Assembly: GCA_965644315.1 (NCBI GenBank)
Contig: CBFFRQ010000022.1
Location: 1-54,105, forward strand
DNA length: 54,105 bases
Direction of reading: 5' to 3'
From: Caecitellus pseudoparvulus
Taxonomy: Eukaryota > Bigyra: Bicosoecida
Part shown: positions 37,846 through 47,230 of the stretch, in pieces
Layout: each line of letters begins with the position of its first letter
Numbering within the stretch: the first letter of the stretch is position 1
Made by a program: the position numbers and the translations under genes
The notes under the pieces: model-generated
Seen by the model: the letters and a program-made list of their open reading frames with translations, nothing else
Database searches by the model: none
What the model was told of the DNA's origin: nothing

Positions 37846-38591
37846 GGCTTTGTTGTGGCTTGGGACAGAGCAGTCGCCACCACGCCAATGAATATCGTGT
37901 GGGCAAGGAAGGGTGACGGAGCCACACTGCCAGACACGACAAGGCCGCAACCCTTACACACATGTGGGGGCACAGCAGAGCGGGCGGTTTTGCCCCGCCC
38001 AGTGCCGTGCACGGACAGCGCTGCTCGGAGCGCACGAGTCGACCCCCTCCATCGCACTCCGCGCCTTGACGCAGCTCCCGTCAGCACTCGAACGGGGATC
38101 TTGCGGATGTCCAGATAGCTTGTTCCGCACCTCTCTTGCTGAGATGATGCGCACCGCATCGAGCGGAGCGGGGCACCCTTCACATGTCTTGCACCAAATT
38201 GCTCCTCATCCATTTCCCACTCTCACTTGTGGGTTCATTGGGCATCCGGACATCAGCGTGTCTTCTGCCTTGTCTCCAGTCTTGGCCGCCCTGTTCGCCA
38301 CAGGTGAGCGTGCACTGGTGCAAGTGCGGAAGTTGCTCCCTCGCACGTCAGCTGCGACAGCGCCTCCCCACGGCACCAACACACGCGTCCACTGCCATCA
38401 CCCCGCAGGAGTCGGCTTTACAGCACAGCTGCGCCTGACTAGACCCCCTGCCGTCCATTGCCATGGTGCGTGGGTGTAGCCATGGTGCCTCGCTTTCGCC
38501 AGCACTTGCGACAAAGCGTGTCGCACACACACCACAGCACACAGCGCCCTGCCCCTCCCCCACGCCTCAGGCAGCAGCAACAAGTCAAGCC
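37846..38591. promoter_or_regulatory. Shared divergent promoter region, unit 2
   Basis: About 745 bases between the SEC12-half ATG (minus) and the ankyrin start (plus). The same region recurs at 42493..43230 and 53243..53981 and, split by the transposon, at 28183..28471 and 33016..33465. Shared elements are a GC hairpin (GGGCGG and CCGCCC arms around 37981, lost in unit 1), and a CAG|GTGAGC donor-like site (near 38303) that may start an intron in the ankyrin 5' leader. Boundaries are approximate. Confidence 0.45.
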
Positions 38592-40919
38592 ACGGAGGGC
38601 AGTACAGCGCCCACTGCAGGCATCGACGACGCACAGGCTGAGGTGGTGGCGGCATGCTTGCGCAAGATGAAGTGCTTGCCGGGCAGCGTCATGGACCACG
38701 GCCCAGCACTGCGAGGACTGGCAGCCATTGGGCGTGGCGAAGCGCCGGCTGCAGGCGACGCCCCATCGGCCATGAGCCTGGTGGATCTGGAGGCTGCACT
38801 GCGTGATGCGGGGAGTGCGCTGTTGGAGCAGGCTGGGCTGTTGGCGGGGCAGCGTGAGCGAGGTGATGTGTGTGCTGCGCTGCAGTACCTGTCGTTCCGG
38901 TGCTTCTGCGCGGTGGATGTGCTTCATCAAGCGGCATCTGGTGTGAGTGCCGATGCGGTGCCGGAGGGCGACGCACTGTGGGGCGCCATTGTGGGTGCTT
39001 GGGGCAATGTACGGGCCGGTGTGAACGTGGAGGGTGCGCTGGCTGATCTGACACGATGGTGGCAAGGCTTCGAGGGGGGGGATGTGTATGTGGCTGGTGA
39101 GGGAGGCTCTTTCACACACGATGCCGGTGGCGAGGCAGCGGTGGAGGCGGCTCTGGCTGGCATGCGGCAGCAGGCTGGTTGGCTGCGAGGCGAGGCTGCA
39201 GGCGAATTGAGGAGTGAGAGTGCTGCGAAGCACTTGGAGTGTGCTGCAAGTGCAGTGGAGGAGCTGCGTGGGCTGTTGGGGTGTGGCCCAGTGATGAGTG
39301 GTCGGAAGGTGAAGGCTGTGCGCGGGTTGGACTTGTCGGGCGGCTTGGAGTGTCTGAATGGCAAGGATGTGAGTGTGTACAGTGGACGGGTTGAGATCGT
39401 GGATGAGGATGTTGGAGGAGCTGGGGATGTGGAGCAGTGGGCAGCGAGTGTGGAGGCGGGTGCGAGGGCGCTTGCCACGAGTGTTGGCGCCGTGAAGCGT
39501 GGCGAAGCGGCTCGCATCGCGCATGGCCTGCCGCGGATGGCGCAGACTCCACGCAGAGCAGCACTAGCACACAGCAGTACAGCAGGCAGGGCTGATGAGC
39601 CACTCGGTCAGAGGAGCATGGTGACGGTGCAGGTGCAGTGTGAGGCGGGGTGGCCGCTGAGGGTGTTCCTGGAGGATGAAGCGTGGGGCGATGTTGGGCT
39701 GGAGGTGAAGCAGCGCGTGGCTGTGAGGGTGCTGGGTGTGTGTGCTGTGGCGGAGGCATGTGGGGTGGATGTGAGTGGCGTGTGTGTGGGGAGCTTCGTG
39801 GTGGTGGGTGTGGAGAGTGGGAGTGTGGGTGATCTGGTGGGCGCACTGGATGGGGGTGGGTGTGAGGTGGTGTTGAGTGCATGTGGCAGTGTGTGGGGCA
39901 CAGGTCGCCTTGATGGTGTCAGAGGTGATGGTGGTGGTGTGTTGGGTGTGCTGCGTGAGGTGCTTGGCGTGGGAGGTGGTGCGTTGGGTGGCGGACCGGG
40001 CGTTGGATCAAGCTTCGTTGACAGCGGTGAAGGTGGTGAGCATGCACTGACAAGCGCGTTGGAGGTGTTGGGGCGGGGAGGGAGTGGTTGCTGCATGGGT
40101 GCATATGCGATGGCGTGTGAAGGAAGTGGAGGTGGAGTGGGTCATCTGGAAGGTGTGGAAAGTGCTGTGCGGAGTGTGCTTGATGGTGAGCAGGCAGCTG
40201 GTGCGGCGGGTCAGGCGCATACAGCTGACGCTGAGGCTGTACCGGCTACAGAGTCGGAGATTGCTGCCGAGCAAGTGAAGTTCAGCGAGGAGAACACCAC
40301 AGCGTTTGTGGAAGCGTGCAAGGATGGGGAACTTGCGAGAGTGCGCGAGTTGCTTGCATTGACGGGGGATGAGGCAGTGAATGTACATGCGGAAGGAAGT
40401 GTTGAGGTCTTGCCTGGGTTTCACAAACAGGGCCCTGAGGCCGCTTTCCGAGCGGCATGCCGCAATGGCCACACAGACATCGTGCGTGAGCTGCTGGGCC
40501 TCACTGGGGCGCGGGAGGTGGATGTGCATGCGGCGGATGGGGGTGGGCCTGAGGCCGCCTTCCGAGGCGCATGCCGCTATGGCCGCACAGACATCGTGCG
40601 TGAGCTGTTGGACCTGACTGGGGCACGGGCAGTGAATGTGCACGCGGCGGATGGGGCTGGACCTGAGGCCGCCTTCCGACTGGCATGCCGCTGGGGCTAC
40701 ACAGACATCTTGCGTGAGCTGCTGGCCCTCACTGGGGCGCGGGCAGTGGATGTGCACGCAGCGGATAAGCATGGCCCCGAGGCTGCCTTCCGATGGGCAT
40801 GCCGTGAAGGCTACACAGACATCGTGTGTGAGCTGCTGGGGCTGACTGGGCATCGCAGGATCCCAGACAGCGTGCGACAGGAAGCCACCAAGTTTTCGAG
40901 CTTGAAGGAGTTGATTTGA
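38463..40919 (+). CDS. Ankyrin-repeat protein, array copy 2 (4 repeats, conserved start codon lost)
   Basis: The frame is open from 38463 to the stop at 40919 and matches copies 1 and 3 throughout. At the conserved start position (38592) the codon is ACG instead of ATG. Translation could use the in-frame ATG at 38463, in sequence that looks like untranslated leader in the other copies, or ATG 38667 (MKCLPGSVMDH), or non-AUG initiation at the ACG, which keeps a good context. The ankyrin part has a cap, three full 38-residue repeats and the terminal partial one, the fewest of the three. The rest of the protein is undamaged, arguing against a dead gene. Confidence 0.68.
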   Translation: MVRGCSHGASLSPALATKRVAHTPQHTAPCPSPTPQAAATSQATEGSTAPTAGIDDAQAEVVAACLRKMKCLPGSVMDHGPALRGLAAIGRGEAPAAGDAPSAMSLVDLEAALRDAGSALLEQAGLLAGQRERGDVCAALQYLSFRCFCAVDVLHQAASGVSADAVPEGDALWGAIVGAWGNVRAGVNVEGALADLTRWWQGFEGGDVYVAGEGGSFTHDAGGEAAVEAALAGMRQQAGWLRGEAAGELRSESAAKHLECAASAVEELRGLLGCGPVMSGRKVKAVRGLDLSGGLECLNGKDVSVYSGRVEIVDEDVGGAGDVEQWAASVEAGARALATSVGAVKRGEAARIAHGLPRMAQTPRRAALAHSSTAGRADEPLGQRSMVTVQVQCEAGWPLRVFLEDEAWGDVGLEVKQRVAVRVLGVCAVAEACGVDVSGVCVGSFVVVGVESGSVGDLVGALDGGGCEVVLSACGSVWGTGRLDGVRGDGGGVLGVLREVLGVGGGALGGGPGVGSSFVDSGEGGEHALTSALEVLGRGGSGCCMGAYAMACEGSGGGVGHLEGVESAVRSVLDGEQAAGAAGQAHTADAEAVPATESEIAAEQVKFSEENTTAFVEACKDGELARVRELLALTGDEAVNVHAEGSVEVLPGFHKQGPEAAFRAACRNGHTDIVRELLGLTGAREVDVHAADGGGPEAAFRGACRYGRTDIVRELLDLTGARAVNVHAADGAGPEAAFRLACRWGYTDILRELLALTGARAVDVHAADKHGPEAAFRWACREGYTDIVCELLGLTGHRRIPDSVRQEATKFSSLKELI
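40435..40847 (+). repeat. 114-bp ankyrin-coding tandem repeats, copy 2
   Basis: Three full 38-codon units plus the terminal partial one. Variable codons are the same as in copy 1 (for example AACRNGH, GACRYGR, LACRWGY, WACREGY). Confidence 0.8.
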
Positions 40920-41092
40920 TCTCAAGCTTCAAGCACAGACCAATGCACCATTTCCCATTACCTGACGCATGCCTCAGACCAGCACACCTGCCCCACCTCC
41001 ACCTCTGCCCATACCGCACCACAATCCACCGCACACACCACACCGCATCACACCTCATCACCATCCCCACGCACCCCAACCCCCCCTCACCT

Positions 41093-42492
41093 TCACTGCA
41101 CTCCCCTCCGCACCGCACCAACGCCTCCCACACCCGCTTCCTGCACTTCCCACCACCGCCTACGCACCACCTTCAGCTTGTCCATGCGCATCACAACGTG
41201 GTGCTTATTCGCCTGTGCCTTCCGACTCCGACACCCTGCTGCTGCTGCCGGGTTCACCACCGCCTCCTGCGCCACCTGCTTCGCCCGCCGCTCCTTCGCC
41301 GCTGCCCTGGCTCGTCGCTCGCCGTTGTACGCCGTCAGGAACACATCTGCGCCCACGGGGCCCTGCACCGCCTCCATGACCTCCGACGCCAAGGCACCTG
41401 CCTCCGCCGCAGCGGCCGCCTGCTGGCCTTGCTCTGACCAGGATGGCGCATCGGCCAGGCGGGGGTCGCTGGCCACGTGCTCTGCCGCCTGCACAGTGCA
41501 GAACACTGCCCGTGCCACCGGCACCACGTAGCGCTGCAGGTTCGCCTGCGTCAAGTGCCCAGCCATGGCCCCGAACACGTTCAGCGCCGCTGTAGCTGGC
41601 GGCCCGCCCTTGTGCACTGCCGTGTTGCTGAGGCGCTGCAGCAGCCAGAACAGCAGGTCCCGCGCACTGCCGTCGTTGTCGTGGGCGGTGTGTGTGGAGG
41701 GCGAGCTGTTTCGCTGCACCGCCTTGCTGCCCACCACCTCCACGCCACCCACGAGCAGGGTGCACTTGCCGGCCAAGCGAGCAGTGCGCTGGGCGAGGTG
41801 GGGCGGGATGGTGTTTCGGGAGCTGGGCGGCGTCGTGGCGTGCAGCCCCACCGCCGTGAACAGCAGCACCGACGCCAAAGCCGTGCCGTGCTCCCTGCTC
41901 AGCGTCCCGTCCGTCAGCTGCACACAGGCTGCCCCGGTCAGGGCGAACAGGCGCTCATCCCCAGCCAGCCACGCCGCCACGCCAGGCGGTGGGGGGCAGC
42001 TCCCCACGCTCGCCACTGCCACGGTGTTCAGGACGGCGCCCAGCCACCTGGCTGCCGGCTCCCGTACCTGCCACTGTCGCCGTCGCGGGTGAACACGACG
42101 ATGCTGTCTCCAGCCGCCCCTGCCACGCGCTTGCCCTGCGAAAGTCGCCGAGGGAGGTGCAAAAGTGGTTGCCACGTCGGCTGCGCCGGCACGCACGTCC
42201 TCCGACACTGCCACGTGCGTGATGAAGGTGCTGCCCGAGAGGAAGGCAGTGCCTTTCGCCAGCTCCACTTTGTTGGCGCCGGTGTTCTCCACGTGCACCA
42301 TGGTCTGGGGAGCACAGCAGCGGCGGTTGCGGAATTTGCACGCCTCTCGCAGCCGTCGAATGCCCGCCTGCGCACCAGAGCATTCTCAATGCCAGTCTTG
42401 GAGCTGCCACCGCCTGAAACAGCCAGAGTACCACCTGCAAGGGGCACCAGCTGGAAGACGGGTGCCCCCATGGAGGCGCTGGACAGCGCCAT
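41093..42492 (-). pseudogene. SEC12::UTP20 chimera 2
   Basis: Same architecture as chimera 1, joined at 42067/42068. The SEC12 part starts at ATG 42492 (MALSSASMGAPV) and its three exons and splice sites are kept. The UTP20 part contains WLGAVLNTVAVASVGS, LFWLLQRLSNTAVHKGG and AAAKERRAKQVAQEAVV. A small indel near 41150 changes the UTP20 C-terminus relative to chimera 1, ending VGAVRRGVQ at 41093. Presumed non-functional, possibly transcribed. Confidence 0.68.
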
Positions 42493-43230
42493 GGCTTTGT
42501 TGTGGCTTGGGACAGAGCAATCGCCACCACGCCAATGAATATCGTGTGGGCAAGGAAGGGTGACGGAGCCGCACTGCCAGACACAACAAGGCCGCAGCCC
42601 TTACACGCAAAGTGCGGGCACAGCAAAGCGGGCGGTTTTGCCCCGCCCAGTGCCGTGTATGGACAGCGCTGCTCGGAGCACACGAGTCGACCCCCTCCAT
42701 CGCACTCCGCGCCTTGGCGCAGCTCCCGTCAGCACTCGAACGGGGATCTTGCGGGTGTCCAGATAGCTTGTTCCGCACCTTTCCTGCTGAGATGATGGGC
42801 ACCGCATCGAGCGGAGCGGGACACCCTTCACATGTCTTGCACCAAATTGCTCCTCATCCATTTCCCACTCTCACTTGTGGGTTCATTGGGCATCCGGAAA
42901 TCAGCGTGCATTGTGCCTTGTCTCCACTTCTGGCTGACACAGGTGAGCGTGCACTGGTGCAAGTGCGGAAGTTGCTCCCTCACAAGTCAAGCACGACAGC
43001 GCCTTCCCACCACACCACTGCAACTGTCCACTGCCATCACCCCGCAGGAGTCGGCTTTACAGCACAGCTACGCCTGACTAGACCCCCTACCGTCCATCGC
43101 CATGGTGCGTGGGTGTAGCCATGGTGCCTCGCTTTCGCCAGCACTTGCGACAAAGCGTGTCGCACACACACCACAGCACACAGCCCCCTGCCCCTCCCCG
43201 ACGCCTCAGGCAGCAGCAACAAGTCAAGCC
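42493..43230. promoter_or_regulatory. Shared divergent promoter region, unit 3
   Basis: Counterpart of the unit 2 region, between the chimera 2 ATG and the copy 3 ankyrin ATG. The GC hairpin and the CAG|GTGAGC site are both present. Small substitutions separate it from unit 2. Confidence 0.45.
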
Positions 43231-45786
43231 ATGGAGGGCGCTGCATCAGCCACTGCAGGCATCGATGACACACAGGCTGAGGTGGTGGCGGCATGCTTGG
43301 GCAAGTTGAAGTGCTTGCCGGGCAGCGTCATGGACCACGGACCAGCACTGCGAGGACTGGCAGCCATTGGGCGTGGCGAAGCGCCTGCTGCAGGCGACGC
43401 CCCATCGGCCATGAGCCTGGTGGAGCTGGAAGCTGCACTGCGTGATGCGGGGAGTGCGCTGTTGGAGCAGGCTGGGCTGTTGGCAGGGCAGCATGAGCGA
43501 GGTGGTGTGTGTGCTGCGCTGCAGTACCTGTCGTTCCGGTGCTTCTGCGCGGTGGATGTGCTGCATCAGGCGGTGTCTGGCGTGAGTGTCGATGCGGTGC
43601 CGGAGGGCGACGCACTGTGGGGCGCCATTGTGGGTGCTTGGGGCAGTGTGCGGAGCGGTGTGAACGTGGAGGGTGCGCTGGCTGATCTGACGCGATGGTG
43701 GCAAGGCTTCGAAGTGGCAGATGTGGATGTGGCTGGTGAGGGTGGCCCACTCACACATGATGCTGGTGGCGAGGCGGCGACGGATGCGGCTCTGGCTGGC
43801 ATGCGTCAGCAGGCTGAGTGGCTGCGAGGCGAGGCGGCAGGCGAGTTGAGGAGTGAGAGTGCTGCGAAGCACTTGGAGTGTGCTGCAAGTGCAGTGGAGG
43901 AGCTGCGTGGGTTGTTGGGGTGTGCGCCTGCGATGAGTGGTCGGAAGGTGAAGGCTGTGCGTGGCTTGGACTTGCCAGGCGACTTGGAGTGCCTGAACGG
44001 CAAGGGTGTGAGTGTGTACAGTGGGCGGGTTGAGATCGTGGATGAGGATGTGGGTGGATCTGGTGATGTGGAACAGTGGGCAGCAAGTGTGGAGGCGGGT
44101 GCGACAGCCCTTGCCACGAGTGTTGGCGCTGTGAAGCGTGGCGAAGCGGCTCGCATCGCGCATGGACTGCCGCGGATGGCGCAGACACCACGCAGAGCAG
44201 CACTCGCACACAATACTTCAGCTGGCCGAGCTGATGAGCCACTCGGCCAGAGGAGCATGGTGACGGTGCAGGTGCAGTGTGAGGCGGGGTGGCCGCTGAG
44301 GGTGTTCCTGGAGGACGAAGCGTGGGGCGATGTCGGGCTGGAGGTGAAGCAGCGCGTGGCTGTGAGGGTGCTGGGTGTGTGTGCTGTGGCGGAGGCGTGT
44401 GGAGTGGAGGTGGGTGATGTGGGTGTGGGGAGCTTTGTGGTGGTTGGTGTGGGGAGTGGCAGTGTGGGTGATCTGGTGGGGTCACTGGAGGGGGGTGGGA
44501 TTGAGGTGGTGTTGAGTGCATGTGGCGGTGTGTGGGGCACAGGTGGCTCTGATGGGGGCAGCGGTGATGTGAAGGGTGTGTTGAGTGTGCTGCGTGAGGT
44601 GCTTGGTGTGGGAGGTGGTGCGTTGGGTGGCGGACCGGGCGTTAGGTCAAGCTTCGTAGGCAGCAGTGAAGGTGGTGAGCATGCACTGTCAGGCGCGTTG
44701 GAGGTGTTGGGGAGGGCAGGGAGCGGTTGCTGCATGGGTGCATATGCGATGGCGTGTGAAGGAAGTGGAGGTGGAGTGGGTCACCTGGAAGGTGTGGAAA
44801 GTGCTGTGCGGAGTGTGCTTGATGGTGAGCAGGCGGCTGCTGCGGCAGGGCAGGCGGAGACAGCTCAAGCTGAGGCTGTACCGGCTACAGAGTCGGAGGT
44901 TGCTGCGGAGCAAGTGAAGTTCAGCGAGGAGAACACCACAGCGTTTGTGGAAGCGTGCAAGGATGGGGAGCTTGCGAGAGTGCGCGAGTTGCTGGCATTG
45001 ACGGGGGATGAGGCAGTGGATGTGCATGCGGAAGGATGTGTTGAGGTCTGGCCTTGGTTTCACAAACAGGGCCCTGAGGCTGCCTTCCGATGGGCATGCG
45101 GCAATGGCCACACAGACGTCGTGCGTGAGCTGCTGGGCCTGACTGGGGCGCGGGAGGTGGATGTGCACGCGGCGGATGGGGGTGGACCTGAGGCTGGCTT
45201 CCGGGGCGCATACCTCATGGGCCACACTGACATCGTGCGTGAGCTGCTGGGCCTCACCGGGGTGCGGGAGGTGGATGTGCATGCGGCGGATGGGGGTGGA
45301 CCTGAGGCTGGCTTCCGACAGGCATGCTCCGAAGGCCACACAGACATCGTGCGTGAGCTGTTGGGCCTGACTGGGGCGCGGGAGGTGGATGTGCACGCGG
45401 CTGCTCGGGGTGGGCCTGAGGCTGGCTTCCGAGCAGCATGCTTCAATGGCCACACAGACATCGTGCGTGAGCTGCTGGGCCTGACCGGGGCGCGGGAGGT
45501 GGATGTGCACGCAGCGGATCGGGATGGACCTGAGGCTGGCTTCCGATGGGCATGCGGCAATGGCCACACAGACATCGTGCGTGAGCTGCTGGGCCTGACC
45601 GGGGCGCGGGAGGTGGATGTGCATGCGGCGGATGGGGATGGACCTGAGGCCGCCTTCCGACGGGCATGCGAGAATGGCCACACAGACATTGTGCGTGAGC
45701 TGCTGGGCCTGACGGGGCACCGCCGGATCCCAGACAGCGTGCGACAGGAAGCCACCAAGTTTGAGAGCTTGAAGGAGTTGATTTAA
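43231..45786 (+). CDS. Ankyrin-repeat protein, array copy 3 (6 repeats)
   Basis: ATG 43231 in a strong eukaryotic context (gccATGGag) begins MEGAASATAGIDDTQ; 851 aa. The N-terminal domain is collinear with copies 1 and 2 with scattered substitutions. The ankyrin part has the cap, five full 38-residue repeats and the terminal one. Four repeats carry AGFR rather than AAFR, a subtype found once in copy 1 and not in copy 2, showing that repeats expanded within this copy. Its 3' end converges on the UTP20 remnant with about 150 bases between stops. Function unknown. Confidence 0.8.
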   Translation: MEGAASATAGIDDTQAEVVAACLGKLKCLPGSVMDHGPALRGLAAIGRGEAPAAGDAPSAMSLVELEAALRDAGSALLEQAGLLAGQHERGGVCAALQYLSFRCFCAVDVLHQAVSGVSVDAVPEGDALWGAIVGAWGSVRSGVNVEGALADLTRWWQGFEVADVDVAGEGGPLTHDAGGEAATDAALAGMRQQAEWLRGEAAGELRSESAAKHLECAASAVEELRGLLGCAPAMSGRKVKAVRGLDLPGDLECLNGKGVSVYSGRVEIVDEDVGGSGDVEQWAASVEAGATALATSVGAVKRGEAARIAHGLPRMAQTPRRAALAHNTSAGRADEPLGQRSMVTVQVQCEAGWPLRVFLEDEAWGDVGLEVKQRVAVRVLGVCAVAEACGVEVGDVGVGSFVVVGVGSGSVGDLVGSLEGGGIEVVLSACGGVWGTGGSDGGSGDVKGVLSVLREVLGVGGGALGGGPGVRSSFVGSSEGGEHALSGALEVLGRAGSGCCMGAYAMACEGSGGGVGHLEGVESAVRSVLDGEQAAAAAGQAETAQAEAVPATESEVAAEQVKFSEENTTAFVEACKDGELARVRELLALTGDEAVDVHAEGCVEVWPWFHKQGPEAAFRWACGNGHTDVVRELLGLTGAREVDVHAADGGGPEAGFRGAYLMGHTDIVRELLGLTGVREVDVHAADGGGPEAGFRQACSEGHTDIVRELLGLTGAREVDVHAAARGGPEAGFRAACFNGHTDIVRELLGLTGAREVDVHAADRDGPEAGFRWACGNGHTDIVRELLGLTGAREVDVHAADGDGPEAAFRRACENGHTDIVRELLGLTGHRRIPDSVRQEATKFESLKELI
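45070..45714 (+). repeat. 114-bp ankyrin-coding tandem repeats, copy 3
   Basis: Five full units plus a partial sixth; variable residues include WACGNGH, GAYLMGH, QACSEGH, AACFNGH and RACENGH. Confidence 0.8.
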
Positions 45787-45971
45787 TCCCAAGCTTGAAG
45801 CACAGACCAATGCACCATTCGACAAACCTGACACGCACCTCAGACCAGCACACCTGCCCCACCTCCACCTCTGCCCATACCGCACTACATTCCACCGCAC
45901 ACACCACACCGCACACACCACACCGCATCACACCTCATCACCATTCCCACGCACCCCACGCCCCCTCACCT

Positions 45972-46946
45972 TCACTGCACTCCCCTCCGCACCGCACCAA
46001 CGCCTCCCACACCCGCTTCCTGCACTTCGCACCACCGCCTCCGCAGCACCTTCAGTTTGCCCATGCGTTTCGCCACGTGGTGCTTCTTCGCCTGCACCTT
46101 CCGACTTCGACACCCTGCAGCTGCTGCCGGGTTCACCACCGCCTCCTGCGCCACCTGCTTCGCCCGCCGCTCCTTCGCCGCTGCCCTGGCCCGCCGCTCG
46201 CCGTTGTACGCCGTCAGGAACACATCTGCACCCATGGCACCCTGCACACCCTCCATGACCTCCCACGCCAAGGCACCTGCCTCCGACGCAGCGGCCGCCT
46301 GCTGTGCCTGCTCTGACCAAGATGGCGCATCGGCCAGGCGGGGGTCGCTGGCCACGTGCTCTGCCGCCTGCACAGTGCGCAACACTGCCCGTGCCACCGG
46401 CACCACGAAGCGCTGCAGGTCTGCCTGCGGCACCTGCCCAGCCATGGCCCCGAACACGTTCAGCACCGTGGTGGCCCCTGGCCCGCCCTTGTGCACTGCC
46501 GTGTTGCTGAGGCGCTGCAGCAGCCAGAACAGCGGGTCCCGCGCACCACCACCGTCGTCGTGGGCGGTGTGTGTGGAGGGCGAGCTGTCACGCTGCACCG
46601 CCTTGCCGCCCACCACCTCCATGCCACCCACGAGCAGGGTGCACTTGCCGATCAAGTAAGCAGTGCGCTGGGCGAGGTGGGGCGGGATGGTGTTGCGGGG
46701 GGTTGGCGGCGTCGTGGCGTAAAGCCCCACCGCCGTGAACAGCAGCACTGCCGCCAAAGCCGTGCCATGCTCCCTGCTCAGTGCCCCGTCCGCCAGCTGC
46801 ACACAGGCTGCCCGGGCCAGGGCGAACAGGCGCTCATCCCCAGCCAGCCACGCCGCCACGCCAGGTGGTGGGGGGCAGCTCCCCACGCTCGCCACTGCCA
46901 CGGTGTTCAGGGCGGCGCCCAGCCACCTGGCTGCCGGCTCCCGTAC
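45972..46946 (-). pseudogene. UTP20: UTP20 3' end of SEC12::UTP20 chimera 3 (5' half displaced by retrotransposon)
   Basis: UTP20 C-terminal coding sequence (WLAGDERLFALARAACVQL, LFWLLQRLSNTAVHKGG, RRAKQVAQEAVVNPAAAAG) joined at 46947 to SEC12 exon 3 (46947..47014). The Ngaro element begins at 47053, inside the intron upstream of exon 3. SEC12 exons 1 and 2 of this copy lie beyond it (complement of about 52948..53242). In principle one long intron could still span the element. Confidence 0.65.
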
Positions 46947-47052
46947 CTGCCACTCTCGCCGTCGCGGTTGAACACGACGATGCTGTCTCCAGCCGCCCCT
47001 GCCACGCGCTTACCCTGCGAAAGTCGCCGAGGAAGGTGTAAAAGTGGTTGCC

Positions 47053-47230
47053 CCGAGGTTGCCGGCACCCCAGCCGGCAACCATGTTTCCCGGCAGGAGG
47101 GGCGGCGGGCAGTCCCACGCTAGTGGCACAATTGTCCCCCGCCGCCCCAACGCAGAGTAGACGACGGCAGGACCGGGCATGACAAAACCAGTCATTAGCC
47201 GGCCTCGTCACTCTCTTTCCTTTTTTTTCG
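47053..47230 (+). repeat. Split direct repeat A1 of the retrotransposon
   Basis: Near-identical to 52539..52716. It contains a 10-bp-arm hairpin (GGTTGCCGGC / GCCGGCAACC, 47057..47082). Confidence 0.88.
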
